64,000 nt of DNA from Chloroflexota bacterium (GTDB lineage Bacteria; Chloroflexota; Anaerolineae; Anaerolineales; Villigracilaceae). Location of the stretch: positions 1 to 64,000 of the forward strand of contig JACAET010000016.1 of NCBI GenBank assembly GCA_013388685.1. Direction: 5' to 3'. This document shows, in pieces, positions 8,693 to 17,110 of this stretch (position 1 is the stretch's first letter; every line of letters begins with the position of its first letter). The translations under genes were made by a program, and so were the position numbers. Below the pieces are notes generated by a model that was given only the letters and a program-made list of their open reading frames with translations, had not been told where the DNA came from and ran no database searches.

Positions 8693-9928
8693 ATGACAGA
8701 CCTGAAACGTACCGCTCTGAAAATTACCCTCGTTCTTTTCATTGCACAGAGTCTTGCATCCGCAGGCTTCATCGCCGCCGCGGCGATCAACCCCATTCTC
8801 GGCGCAAAACTGGCACCCAGCCGTTCGTTGGCAACCCTGCCGACGGCGGTTTACCTCTTGAGCGGGGCGCTCTCGGCTTCGGGGTGGGGCAACCTCATGG
8901 ATCGTATCGGGCGTCGCAACGCAATCGTCCTGGGGCTTTTGCTTGGCGCACTTGGCAATGTTCTTGTTCTGGCTGCGATTCAAATCTCGCTGTTCGCGCT
9001 GGTATTGATCGGTCTCATGATGATGGGCATGACCAACAGCGCCGTACTGCTCGGTCGTTTTGCCGCGGCGGAGGTCAACCCGCCCGACCAGCGCGGGCGC
9101 GCCATCTCGCTGGTGGTATTGGGAGGCGTGATCGGAACGATTCTAGCGCGCCTTTCCGCCGTGCCCATGAGCGGATTGGTTGTCAGCATGGGCATGGACG
9201 AACTGGCAGGCGCATATTTCACTACACTGGTGTTATTTTCAATCGCTTCTGTCTTTGTATTCATTGGTTTGCGCCCCGATCCGCGCGAAGCGGGCAGGGA
9301 AGTGGCAACACTCTATCCCGAAAGCATCCCGCACGGCAAGTCGAGACCCGTCGCCCAAATCCTGCGCCAGCCGGCGGCGGCAACCGCAGTCACCGCAATG
9401 ACGCTGGGACAGGTGGTGATGGTTGCCATCATGGTCGTTACCTCTCTGCATATGGAAGATCACATGCACCCGCGCAGCGACATCTACTCGGTCATTTCGG
9501 CGCATACGTTCGGGATGTATGCCCCCTCGATCATTTCCGGCTGGCTGCTGGATCGCTGGGGGCGCGGCAGGATGATTCTGATCGGTTCGGCGACCCTCCT
9601 GTTGTCCTGCATCACAGCCCCGCTTTCGCCGGATGTCCTGCCGCTCGGCATTGCGCTTTTCCTGCTCGGCGTAGGCTGGAATTTCTGTTTTGTAGGCGGC
9701 TCCACCCTGCTCGCCGATCAACTCTCTCCTCTCGAACGTTCGCGTACACAGGGAACGAATGACCTGCTCGTGGGGCTTGCCTCGGCGGTCATCAGCCTTT
9801 CAAGCGGCATCATCTTCAACACCACCAGTTACACGATGATGGCGATCATCGCCGGGGCGCTCTCGCTCGTGCCGCTGGTCATGTCGGTGTCGTTCCTGAG
9901 AAAAACGAATGTACCAGCCGTTGCCTGA
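8693..9928 (+). CDS. Major facilitator superfamily transporter
   Basis: 411 residues with about 12 membrane helices. The loop-2/3 signature is present as GWGNLMDRIGRRNA and repeated in the second half as GWLLDRWGRGRM, which is typical of MFS carriers. The substrate cannot be deduced; the sequence resembles drug or metabolite exporters. The start is ATG after GGAGAG, downstream of a -10 element. The open frame runs further upstream, but that part lacks a start with a ribosome site and overlaps the divergent kinase gene. Confidence 0.85.
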   Translation: MTDLKRTALKITLVLFIAQSLASAGFIAAAAINPILGAKLAPSRSLATLPTAVYLLSGALSASGWGNLMDRIGRRNAIVLGLLLGALGNVLVLAAIQISLFALVLIGLMMMGMTNSAVLLGRFAAAEVNPPDQRGRAISLVVLGGVIGTILARLSAVPMSGLVVSMGMDELAGAYFTTLVLFSIASVFVFIGLRPDPREAGREVATLYPESIPHGKSRPVAQILRQPAAATAVTAMTLGQVVMVAIMVVTSLHMEDHMHPRSDIYSVISAHTFGMYAPSIISGWLLDRWGRGRMILIGSATLLLSCITAPLSPDVLPLGIALFLLGVGWNFCFVGGSTLLADQLSPLERSRTQGTNDLLVGLASAVISLSSGIIFNTTSYTMMAIIAGALSLVPLVMSVSFLRKTNVPAVA

Positions 9929-9931
9929 ATA

Positions 9932-9967
9932 AAACATCCCGCAAAGCGCAACACTCGCGGGATGTTT
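9932..9967. terminator. Hairpin terminator between convergent genes
   Basis: A perfect 11-bp stem (AAACATCCCGC with its complement), 14-nt loop and T run. The A run on the other side could serve the convergent cupin gene. Confidence 0.75.
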
Positions 9968-9973
9968 CGTACC

Positions 9974-10009
9974 GTTTACTGTGCACGGACTGCCGGTTGA
10001 CTGTTCACT
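9974..10009. repeat. Heptanucleotide array at the 3' end of the cupin gene
   Basis: Units GTTTACT, GTGCACG, GACTGCC, one extra G, GTTGACT, GTTCACT. The last unit contains the cupin stop codon (read on the minus strand). Confidence 0.55.
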
Positions 10010-10328
10010 TCCGTATCATCGTCAACAACATCTTGACACGCGTCAAGGCTCTGAGGGCGTGCGGCTCGTCGGCGGGCAGGATGATGGCGTCGCCGGTCTT
10101 CAAGTGGTATGGCTTGCCGGAGATTCTGACCTCCGCGGCGCCATCCAATAGATGAACGAGCGCGTCGAACGGCGCCGTGTGCTCGCTCAATTCCTGATCC
10201 TTGTCGAAGGCAAAAATTGTGACATTGCCTCCCGTTGCCCTGGCGATCTGGCGGCTCACCACGGAGCCTTCGTTATAGGCGACCAGGTCAGCCAGATGCA
10301 AAACCTCGGATTTGGGCGCTGTAGGCAT
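10005..10328 (-). CDS. Small single-domain cupin protein
   Basis: 107 residues forming one cupin barrel: conserved turns around HTAPFDALVHLLDGAAEV and GDAIILPADEPHAL, with the histidines that bind a metal in this family. Small cupins of this type are enzymes or ligand sensors of unknown substrate. Its ATG shares one base with the stop codon of the preceding peptidase gene (TAATG), so translation is probably coupled. There is no ribosome site of its own. Confidence 0.85.
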   Translation of the reverse strand: MPTAPKSEVLHLADLVAYNEGSVVSRQIARATGGNVTIFAFDKDQELSEHTAPFDALVHLLDGAAEVRISGKPYHLKTGDAIILPADEPHALRALTRVKMLLTMIRK

Positions 10329-12358
10329 TACTTCACCTCGATACGATAGCTGGCGGGAATGGTCGTAAAGCGCGTGGTACCGGTGACAATCAGGACAGCC
10401 TCGTCGCCCGCTCGAAGCGACAGGGGAAATTCAACCGACTGATCCGGGTTGAGTTTTATTTCGGTCACCGTGGTGGTTTCGCCTCGAAGGATGAGCGATA
10501 GACGATAGGTTTGCGGAAGAATATTTTCGACACGCGCGAACCCCTCCGCCGACCAGCCACCGTCATCCGTCTCGAAATCGGACCGATAGCCGATCGCCTC
10601 CACCCGAACATCGTCCAAAAGCAAACCTTCCCCATTGACCGCTGCATCGGTGACGTATTCGAAACGGATCAGGATGTTCTTCCCGGCGAACTTCGAAAGA
10701 TCCACCGTCTCCTCGATCCATCCGCCGCTCGCGCCGGTATATCCCCAACCGTAGGAATTGCCCGAGGGGTTGTAATCCGTGCCCGAGGGTGTTTTGAGTA
10801 TTTCCCATCGCTGGCCGTCGGTGGAGGCTTCGACGTAAAAAAAATCCCAATCCTCCTCGATATCGTACCACGTCCAATAACTGATCGCCACGGGACCGCT
10901 CACGCCGGTCAGGTCGAACTCACGCGTCAAAGTCATGTCCGATTCGTCGCCCTTGTTCGACCAGAAGGCATACTTCCCGGAGTGCACCTCGGTGGGCAAA
11001 AGACGAATGCCCGTCGAACCGCTGAAACGCAGGGTGTAATCGCCCGCACAACTGATGTTGATGTAATCAATGCCGTATTGGTTCACCTTGAATTCCCGCG
11101 GCGGCTGCGGACAGGTTGTAATCGTATCGGTATCAGAAGTGCGGGGAACGTCGGGATAATTGTAATAGGCATAGCGTCCGTCTCCCACACGTTCGTCGTT
11201 CAAATACAACGCCGCCGCCCAATCCACAAACACATCGTCAGCTGTGACGATCTCACCGGTAAGCGGATCCGCAATACCGAGATCGGCAAGAGTATCATCC
11301 ACGCCGGAAAGATCGTTTTCCGGATTGGTATTCAGGGCTTTTGTGGCTTCTTCGCCAAAACGATCGAGAAAATAGGCAAGATACAGAAAGGACTGCCCGT
11401 AATGCGGTCCGTTGTCTTCCATACTGTCGCCCCAGGTGTTCAATTGCAGGTCGGGGTCCAGGGTATACGCCCAATCATGTCCTCCGACGCTGTACCCGTT
11501 CAGAAACATTCCTACATCGGCAAACCCTTCGGTCATCCACGTTGCATCGTTGCGGTCAGAGGCAAACTGAATCATATGCACGAATTCGTGCGCCAGAACG
11601 CCGTAGGTGAATTCGTCCGCCAGATCTTGTGTGGTGCTAAGCATGTACGTTTCGTGCGCGTTGGAATACTCTTTGACCAGCGGGTGAAATGAGTCGGACG
11701 AATTGAAGTACCCCGCCACACCGCTTCCCAAACCGCTGGCGTAGATGACAAAGATACGCGGGTCGCCATCTATGCCGGGGTTATTTTCATTACCGAAGAA
11801 TTCGCGGTCAGTGGGATAGATCTTTTCTTCAAAGGTATCCATCAGCCGTTTCACGTCGGATTCATTGTAACGAGCCCCCTCCTCCGCCCAGAAATAGGAG
11901 TGTGGCGTGAGGTACACCAGCCGGACAGTGATCTGACGGTGCTTTGCCGTATCGTTGTTGGTGATCCAGAATTGTTCCGTATCGCCGACCTTGTAGGTCT
12001 TCCCCGGCACGGTTCGGGGAACATCGCAAACTCCCTTCAGGCGGCACGCCAGATCGTACGGATCGTTCTCCGGAACCAGGGTCAGATTCAGCGTTTCCAG
12101 CGTCTCCGACGAAACGGATTCCACCTGCCCCTGCTGGGTTTGTTCCGAGGTGGGGCTGGGAGGTATCGCCGTGGCAACAACCTCGAGCGTCGGCTCGAAC
12201 GTGGGAAGGGAAATATCAATAGGAACCTGCCGGGACGCCCGATAGACGATAACCCCTGCCGCGACAATGAGGAGACAGGCACAGCACAACAGGACGGACA
12301 CAATGCCGCCGACAACCTTGGGAACAATGGATGAAGATGGATTGGGATTTGATTCCAT
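10328..12358 (-). CDS. Membrane-anchored M6-like (immune inhibitor A type) zinc metallopeptidase
   Basis: 676 residues from the ATG at 12358. A single N-terminal membrane helix (about 14-39) is followed by a Pro/Thr-rich stalk, then a peptidase domain with HEFVH (257-261) and a third ligand Glu277 in WMTEGFAD. The C-terminal half resembles the MAM-like (SYWTWYDIEEDWDFF, LLLDDVRV) and VEG regions of InhA peptidases. It is probably a cell-surface protease facing outside. The open frame extends to 12451, but the extra residues are not conserved in type and precede the natural membrane anchor. It is coupled to the cupin downstream. Confidence 0.85.
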   Translation of the reverse strand: MESNPNPSSSIVPKVVGGIVSVLLCCACLLIVAAGVIVYRASRQVPIDISLPTFEPTLEVVATAIPPSPTSEQTQQGQVESVSSETLETLNLTLVPENDPYDLACRLKGVCDVPRTVPGKTYKVGDTEQFWITNNDTAKHRQITVRLVYLTPHSYFWAEEGARYNESDVKRLMDTFEEKIYPTDREFFGNENNPGIDGDPRIFVIYASGLGSGVAGYFNSSDSFHPLVKEYSNAHETYMLSTTQDLADEFTYGVLAHEFVHMIQFASDRNDATWMTEGFADVGMFLNGYSVGGHDWAYTLDPDLQLNTWGDSMEDNGPHYGQSFLYLAYFLDRFGEEATKALNTNPENDLSGVDDTLADLGIADPLTGEIVTADDVFVDWAAALYLNDERVGDGRYAYYNYPDVPRTSDTDTITTCPQPPREFKVNQYGIDYINISCAGDYTLRFSGSTGIRLLPTEVHSGKYAFWSNKGDESDMTLTREFDLTGVSGPVAISYWTWYDIEEDWDFFYVEASTDGQRWEILKTPSGTDYNPSGNSYGWGYTGASGGWIEETVDLSKFAGKNILIRFEYVTDAAVNGEGLLLDDVRVEAIGYRSDFETDDGGWSAEGFARVENILPQTYRLSLILRGETTTVTEIKLNPDQSVEFPLSLRAGDEAVLIVTGTTRFTTIPASYRIEVK

Positions 12359-12466
12359 GCCGAAAAGATGAACCCTTTGCGAAAAATTTTCCCCATGATA
12401 AATTGAAAACTCAAAAACGGCGAGGGAAAACGCAGGGGCGACAAAGGTCACCCCTGCATACCATCC

Positions 12467-14941
12467 TCATGCATCTGCGTGCTGTTCTCGCTTCTTTTTC
12501 ACCGGCTCAGAGGTTTGGAAGATGATTTTGTTCTTCTCCTCGTCCACATCCACATGCACGGTGGCGCCTTCTTTGAATTTGCCGCCCAGCAATTCCACAG
12601 AAAGCGGACTCTCGACATGTTTTTGGATCGCCCGGCGCAAGGGGCGCGCACCAAATGCCGGATCATAACCTTCCTTTGCCAGCCATTTGCGCGCCGCGTC
12701 GCTCAATTCGATGGTGATGTTATATTCGTTCAGGCGGTCCTGCACTTCCTTCATTTGCAGAACGACGATCTCTTCCATCTGTTCGACCGAGAGAGGCGAG
12801 AACATGATGATCTCGTCTATACGGTTCAGGAACTCGGGACGGAACGCGCTCTTTAGCGCCTTTTCGATCTTATCATGCGCCTCGCGCTCCTCACTGGTGG
12901 CTTTCGATTGGACAAAGCCCAGCGCTCCGCCCTTTCTCACATATTCGGTACCCAGGTTCGAGGTCATGATGAGAACCGTATTCCGAAAATCCACAATATT
13001 ACCCTGACCGTCGGTCAGGCGTCCGTCGTCCAAAATCTGCAACAGAGCGTTCCAGACCTCCGGATGCGCCTTCTCGATCTCGTCGAACAGCACGACTCTG
13101 TAGGGACGCCGCCGAACCGCCTCGGTCAATTGTCCGCCCTCTTCGTAACCGACGTAACCGGGAGGCGCTCCGAACAGACGCGAGACCGTATGTTGTTCGC
13201 GGTATTCGGACATGTCAATGCGCACCAGCGCATCCTCATCGTCGAACATGAACCAGGCGAGCGCTTTGGCCAGCTCCGTTTTGCCGACACCCGACGGACC
13301 GATGAAAATAAACGAACCGATCGGACGGCTCGGATCCTTCAAGCCCGATCGTGCGCGGCGGATGGCGTCGGAAATAGCATGAATGGCCTCCTCCTGTCCG
13401 ATGATGCGTTCATGCAACCGCGCTTCCATGTGCAATAATTTTTCGGCTTCGGTCTCCATCATCTGCGAAACCGGGATGCCCGTCCACTGATGCACCACCG
13501 CGGCGATGTCGTCCACATCCACCACCTCGTCCAATTGATGTTCGGATTCCCACTTGTCGCGTTTTGCATGGTAGTCCTCTTCCAGTCTCAATCGTTCCGA
13601 TTTCTTTCGCGCGGCAAGTTCATAGTCACGATTCAACCCCGCCTGTTCCTCCTCGGCTTGCAGTTTTTCGATCTCGGTCTTCATCGCTTTGAGATCGGGC
13701 GGCATGGAATAGAGCGCCACACGCAGTTTGGCGGCGGCTTCGTCCATCAAATCAATGGCTTTGTCGGGCAGACGGCGGTCGGTGACGTACCGATCCGCCA
13801 GGCGCGCCGCGGCAACCAGCGCATCATCCGCAAAACGGACTTTGTGATGCGCCTCGTACCGGTCGCGCAAGCCCTGCAGCATTTTGATGGTGTCATCCAC
13901 GCTGGGCTCTTCCACATAGATTGGAGCAAAGCGGCGTTCGAGCGCCGCATCCTTTTCGATGTGCTTGTGATACTCGTCGAGAGTGGTCGCGCCGATGCAT
14001 TGGAGTTCGCCGCGCGCCAGCGCCGGCTTGAGCATGTTGGAGGCGTCCATGGCGCCCTGGGCGGCCCCCGCGCCGACGACGGTGTGTAATTCGTCAATCA
14101 TCAGGATGATGTCGCCCTGTGCCCGCTGAACTTCCTCCATCACGGCTTTGAGTCTTTCCTCGAATTCGCCTCTGAAGCGGGACCCGGCGATCATCGCGCC
14201 CAAATCGAGCGCCACCACCCGTTTGCCGGAGAGGATCTCCGGCACGTCGTTATTGGCGATTTTCTGGGCAAGGCCCTCGGCAATGGCGGTCTTGCCGACG
14301 CCCGCTTCGCCGATCAGCACCGGATTGTTCTTGGTGCGGCGGGAAAGTATTTGAATTAATCTCAAAATCTCATTGTCCCGCCCAATGACCGGGTCCAGTT
14401 TGCCTTCACGGGCAAGTTGGGTGAGGTCGCGGGAGTATTTTTCGAGAGTGCGGTAGCGGGATTCCGCCTGCGGGTCGGTGACGCGCTGTCCGCCGCGCAG
14501 GTCCTGAATGGCGGCATAGACGCGGTCACGCGTCAACCCGGCAGATTCTAGAATGCGCGCGGCAGGCGTGTTACGCTCGGTAAGGATGGCGAGGAAGATG
14601 TGCTCGGTGGAGATGTACTCGTCCTTGAGGCGGTTGGCTTCCTCGTTGGCAAGGTCAATGATTCGTTTGACGCGCGGGGTGATGAAGATCTGCCCGGCGC
14701 CGCCGCCGAAAATGTTGGCTTTAGGGCTGGCGCGCAGGGTGGCGTCAAGGCGTTCGGTCAACGCTTCGGGGCTGACGCTCAGTTTTTCTAAAATCTGGGG
14801 GATGACTCCGCCGGGCTGTTCGATCAGCGCCAGCAGGATGTGTTCGGTGTCGATCTGGTTATGGCCGTAGCGCTGGATGATCTCCGCGGCGCGTTGGGCG
14901 GCCTCCTGGGCTCTCTCGGTAAATCGGTCGAATCGCATCAT
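12467..14941 (-). CDS. clpC: ATP-dependent Clp protease ATP-binding subunit ClpC
   Basis: 824 residues from the first of two tandem ATGs. The order is: Clp-N double repeat (1-150), AAA-1 with GEAGVGKT (211-218), a short middle region with a UVR-like segment ([11 protein letters not shown]), AAA-2 with [14 protein letters not shown], and the C-terminal D2-small domain. The short middle region and UVR segment separate it from ClpB. The LGF in the loop after AAA-2 fits the ClpP-docking tripeptide, so it should work with ClpP, which is not in the window. The open frame continues to 15079, but Clp-N begins at [11 protein letters not shown]. The leader carries a large hairpin. Confidence 0.93.
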   Translation of the reverse strand: MMRFDRFTERAQEAAQRAAEIIQRYGHNQIDTEHILLALIEQPGGVIPQILEKLSVSPEALTERLDATLRASPKANIFGGGAGQIFITPRVKRIIDLANEEANRLKDEYISTEHIFLAILTERNTPAARILESAGLTRDRVYAAIQDLRGGQRVTDPQAESRYRTLEKYSRDLTQLAREGKLDPVIGRDNEILRLIQILSRRTKNNPVLIGEAGVGKTAIAEGLAQKIANNDVPEILSGKRVVALDLGAMIAGSRFRGEFEERLKAVMEEVQRAQGDIILMIDELHTVVGAGAAQGAMDASNMLKPALARGELQCIGATTLDEYHKHIEKDAALERRFAPIYVEEPSVDDTIKMLQGLRDRYEAHHKVRFADDALVAAARLADRYVTDRRLPDKAIDLMDEAAAKLRVALYSMPPDLKAMKTEIEKLQAEEEQAGLNRDYELAARKKSERLRLEEDYHAKRDKWESEHQLDEVVDVDDIAAVVHQWTGIPVSQMMETEAEKLLHMEARLHERIIGQEEAIHAISDAIRRARSGLKDPSRPIGSFIFIGPSGVGKTELAKALAWFMFDDEDALVRIDMSEYREQHTVSRLFGAPPGYVGYEEGGQLTEAVRRRPYRVVLFDEIEKAHPEVWNALLQILDDGRLTDGQGNIVDFRNTVLIMTSNLGTEYVRKGGALGFVQSKATSEEREAHDKIEKALKSAFRPEFLNRIDEIIMFSPLSVEQMEEIVVLQMKEVQDRLNEYNITIELSDAARKWLAKEGYDPAFGARPLRRAIQKHVESPLSVELLGGKFKEGATVHVDVDEEKNKIIFQTSEPVKKKREQHADA

Positions 14942-14961
14942 GGGGGTTTTTTCCTTTTCAG

Positions 14962-14993
14962 AGACCCTAAAGGTCTCAAAGACCTTTAGGTCT
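14962..14993 (-). promoter_or_regulatory. Hairpin in the clpC leader
   Basis: A 14-bp stem (AGACCTAAAGGTCT) with one bulged base, just upstream of the clpC ribosome site and downstream of its -10 element. Each arm is a near-palindrome, so it could also be a pair of operator sites. It does not match the CtsR or CIRCE consensus. Confidence 0.5.
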
Positions 14994-15235
14994 AGTGGGA
15001 CAAGTGCGATTATAACAAAACCGTCCTGACGGATTGTCAACACGGTGTAAGAGGAGTGTTGGAATTTGCCGGTTCTCAACCCACCCGGAACCGGATGACC
15101 ACATTATCTCCCACATTATTTTCATCGGATCAACAAGCGCCCACGGAATATACCAGGCGATGACGACGACAATGGCGCTCAGCGCAATCCATCCCGGATA
15201 AAAGAACCGGCGGGCTTTTCATTGTTTGCGATCAT
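14976..15235 (-). pseudogene. Probable frameshifted small membrane protein gene
   Basis: On the minus strand an ideal ribosome site (AAGGAGGT) lies 6 nt before ATG at 15235, giving MIANNEKP and a stop soon after. Another frame then reads FFYPGWIALSAIVVVIAWYI, a good membrane helix, and stays open to 14976 but has no start. Adding one A in the A run at 15216-15219 joins them into one reading frame. It is a pseudogene or a sequencing error. The stretch from 14942 to 15252 otherwise holds only clpC control signals. Confidence 0.4.
15009..15040 (-). promoter_or_regulatory. Probable clpC promoter
   Basis: A perfect -10 TATAAT (15009-15014) and a perfect TTGACA (15035-15040) on the minus strand, but the spacer is 20 bp, longer than normal. 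The spacer contains the palindrome CCGTCAGGACGG, a possible regulator site. Confidence 0.5.
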
Positions 15236-15252
15236 CACGAACCTCCTTCCCC

Positions 15253-16368
15253 TCACCTTTGCTTTCCACGCTTCCAGGATCCCCTCCTGGCTTCCAACCA
15301 GTGTTCTTCGTGAACCCCCTCAGCGCTCAGGTAGACACGCTTCAGGATGGCATCCACCTCCGAACCGATTCTCTCCCCTCTTTCGCCTCCATCAATACGA
15401 ATAGAAACGACGCCAAAGGAAGCGAGCACCGCGTCATCGAAGTCGTCCCTCTCAGGGATACTGCGTGGCAGGATGGCGAAATGCCTCCTAGGTTGCGAGG
15501 AGGCAAGCCTCTCCCTCCGCAGGTGATACAGGATTCTGCGAACGTTTCTATCGGTCATGGAGCATCCCACAAAAATGGAGTGAAACTGCCGGAAGAAACT
15601 CGCCGCCGCCATGTTGCCAAAACCAAGAAGGTTGTAAAAGGTCTGGTAATAATCCTTTTCGGTCAATACAAGATCGGACGCTTTGACGAGATCCGGGCTT
15701 TTCGGATCATCCACATGACTGACATAGCCATGCATGTGATAGACGGGAATGATCCTCCGATCCCGGAACACTTCGCGCGCGCCCTCCCGTGCAACGGGAT
15801 GCAACAGATGCTTCCCATACTTGCTGTTGAAAGACCCTTCCACCAGGTTGTCATAATTGGTCGTCAGGATGGCACCCACCTTGCGATTGGTCTGCCACCG
15901 CCCTCCCGGCGCAGAAGCGATGGGAGAGTCTCCGACCGCCGCACAAAACGTGATGACGGCGTCGAGCGTTTTGTTCTCACGGAACGTCCGGGCGGCAACC
16001 ATGCCGTGGGATTTCGTCTCGATTTTTCCCTCATAAAGGACCTGCTTGATGAGTTCCTGAACCTTCCCCTTCGGCTTGATGTGGTCGCAAACAAACTGTA
16101 GGATTTTTTCCGGGTCCAGTTCGATGTTCGGAGTCTGTCCGCTGCGCCAGCGGGACAATTCATCCTCCAGGAGTTTCACCGTTGTGCGCGGGGCTCCCCG
16201 CAGGAACCTTCTATTTCGAGCCCTCTCGAAGAACTCCAATGCAAGTCCCCTCCAATTGGGAACCCCCGACTCCTTGGTGACGCCAGCCCCCAACATAAGG
16301 CCGATCTCAGGCACATCGGCATAGATGCGGCAAAGTTCGTTGATGACAGTGTCCTGATCGTTAGCCAT
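15253..16368 (-). CDS. Stand-alone SIR2-family (SIR2_2-like) protein, probable NAD-degrading defence factor
   Basis: 371 residues from the ATG at 16368, which has GGAGG 5 nt upstream. NAD-binding landmarks are all present: GAGVTKESGVPNWRG (27-41), TTNYDNL (169-175) with the catalytic-type Asn171 and Asp173, HMHGYV with His213, LVLTEKDYY and VGCSMTDRN. It is not the deacetylase type: there is no four-cysteine zinc site. Relatives in bacteria are often phage-triggered NAD hydrolases, with or without partners. No HerA, Argonaute or other partner gene is adjacent. The gene is flanked by small mobile repeats and a broken gene, which suggests an accessory insertion next to clpC. Confidence 0.82.
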   Translation of the reverse strand: MANDQDTVINELCRIYADVPEIGLMLGAGVTKESGVPNWRGLALEFFERARNRRFLRGAPRTTVKLLEDELSRWRSGQTPNIELDPEKILQFVCDHIKPKGKVQELIKQVLYEGKIETKSHGMVAARTFRENKTLDAVITFCAAVGDSPIASAPGGRWQTNRKVGAILTTNYDNLVEGSFNSKYGKHLLHPVAREGAREVFRDRRIIPVYHMHGYVSHVDDPKSPDLVKASDLVLTEKDYYQTFYNLLGFGNMAAASFFRQFHSIFVGCSMTDRNVRRILYHLRRERLASSQPRRHFAILPRSIPERDDFDDAVLASFGVVSIRIDGGERGERIGSEVDAILKRVYLSAEGVHEEHWLEARRGSWKRGKQR

Positions 16369-16533
16369 TTCCACCTCCACCTACCGTACACTTCTCAGGA
16401 TGGACCGTCCGGACCCACAACGGTTCGTAACCATTCCATGCGGATCACTCACATACGATTATACGCCTGTCCTCCTCCTGAATGTTATCCACGCGGTGAA
16501 TCCAATCTGCACACCGTGCGCTTCCATAAGTCA

Positions 16534-16639
16534 TCTCAAAAATGTCACCCTGAGCGCAGTGAAGGGTCGCTACGACCAAAAACAAGAGATTCTTCGGTCG
16601 CAACCACCGCTCCCTCAGAGTGACAGGGTATTTTTGAGA
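16534..16639. repeat. Small palindromic interspersed repeat with 10-bp terminal inverted repeats
   Basis: 106 bp bounded by TCTCAAAAAT and its complement. Inside are CACCCTGAGCGCAGTGAAGG and a facing TCAGAGTGACA, words I recognise from a repeat type seen in many bacterial genomes. No coding capacity. It fills most of the gap between the SIR2 gene and the next gene; the rest of 16369-16645 shows nothing recognisable. Confidence 0.65.
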
Positions 16640-16645
16640 CAAGTT

Positions 16646-16870
16646 CTAGAATACCCCCTTCAGGAACAACAGCAAGCCTATAATTGCCAGCGGGATTCCC
16701 ACAATCGCTCCGATAACCGTCAAACTGACAAGCGCACCGACGATCATCAGCACGATGCCGAGGATCATGGCTATGAGGCGTCCCGTCATCTCGACGATTA
16801 CAGCAAGCAATTTCCAGATTGCGGCAAAGGGCCAGAGATACCAGGGGATGCGTCTTTCCTGTAGGGTCAT
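16646..16870 (-). CDS. Small membrane protein of unknown function
   Basis: 74 residues from ATG 16870, which has GGAGG 5 nt upstream; the open frame reaches 17014 but no other start has such a site. A tryptophan-rich amphipathic start (RRIPWYLWPFAAIW) is followed by two or three hydrophobic helices covering most of the rest. I do not recognise the family. It lies between two small repeats. Confidence 0.65.
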   Translation of the reverse strand: MTLQERRIPWYLWPFAAIWKLLAVIVEMTGRLIAMILGIVLMIVGALVSLTVIGAIVGIPLAIIGLLLFLKGVF

Positions 16871-16938
16871 TTCTGCCTCCATATGTGTTTCATCTTTACG
16901 ACTCTCCCGCTTATGACGGGACGGAAGAACCATTTCGA

Positions 16939-17056
16939 TATAACCTGAGTTCGGGATAGGTCGTTGAAACGTCCCGAAGGTTTTACAAAGGGCGATTTTG
17001 GCGGTAAAAGCCAACCTTCGGGATGCTTTTTCTGCTTATCCCGAACTAACGTTATA
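16939..17056. mobile_element. MITE-like element with about 20-bp terminal inverted repeats
   Basis: 118 bp. The ends pair as TATAAC..GAGTTCGGGATA against TATCCCGAACT..GTTATA (about 17 of 20 matches), and both ends start with TA, as expected for a TA target duplication. A second nested inverted repeat (CCCGAAGGTT with AACCTTCGGG, then TTTTAC with GTAAAA) makes the whole element foldable. It has no open frame, so it would need a transposase from elsewhere. It abuts the promoter of the gene at 17111. Confidence 0.65.
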
Positions 17057-17097
17057 TACGCTTAACCCGTGTTAAAGTCGCAGACCGTTCTGCATGA

Positions 17098-17103
17098 TAT
17101 AAT
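17098..17103 (+). promoter_or_regulatory. -10 element of a probable leaderless promoter
   Basis: TATAAT ends 7 nt before the ATG at 17111 and overlaps an earlier ATG at 17102, so transcription should begin at about the start codon. Confidence 0.5.
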
Positions 17104-17110
17104 GCCAGTC

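Noticed and set aside
12359..12451. Longer N-terminus for the M6-like peptidase
   Set aside because: The extra 31 residues have no ribosome site, and the protein already has a proper anchor near the ATG at 12358.
15253..16368. SIR2 gene considered as part of SIR2-HerA, Thoeris or short-Argonaute systems
   Set aside because: Neighbouring genes are clpC, small membrane proteins and repeats; no HerA ATPase, TIR or Argonaute gene is within reach.
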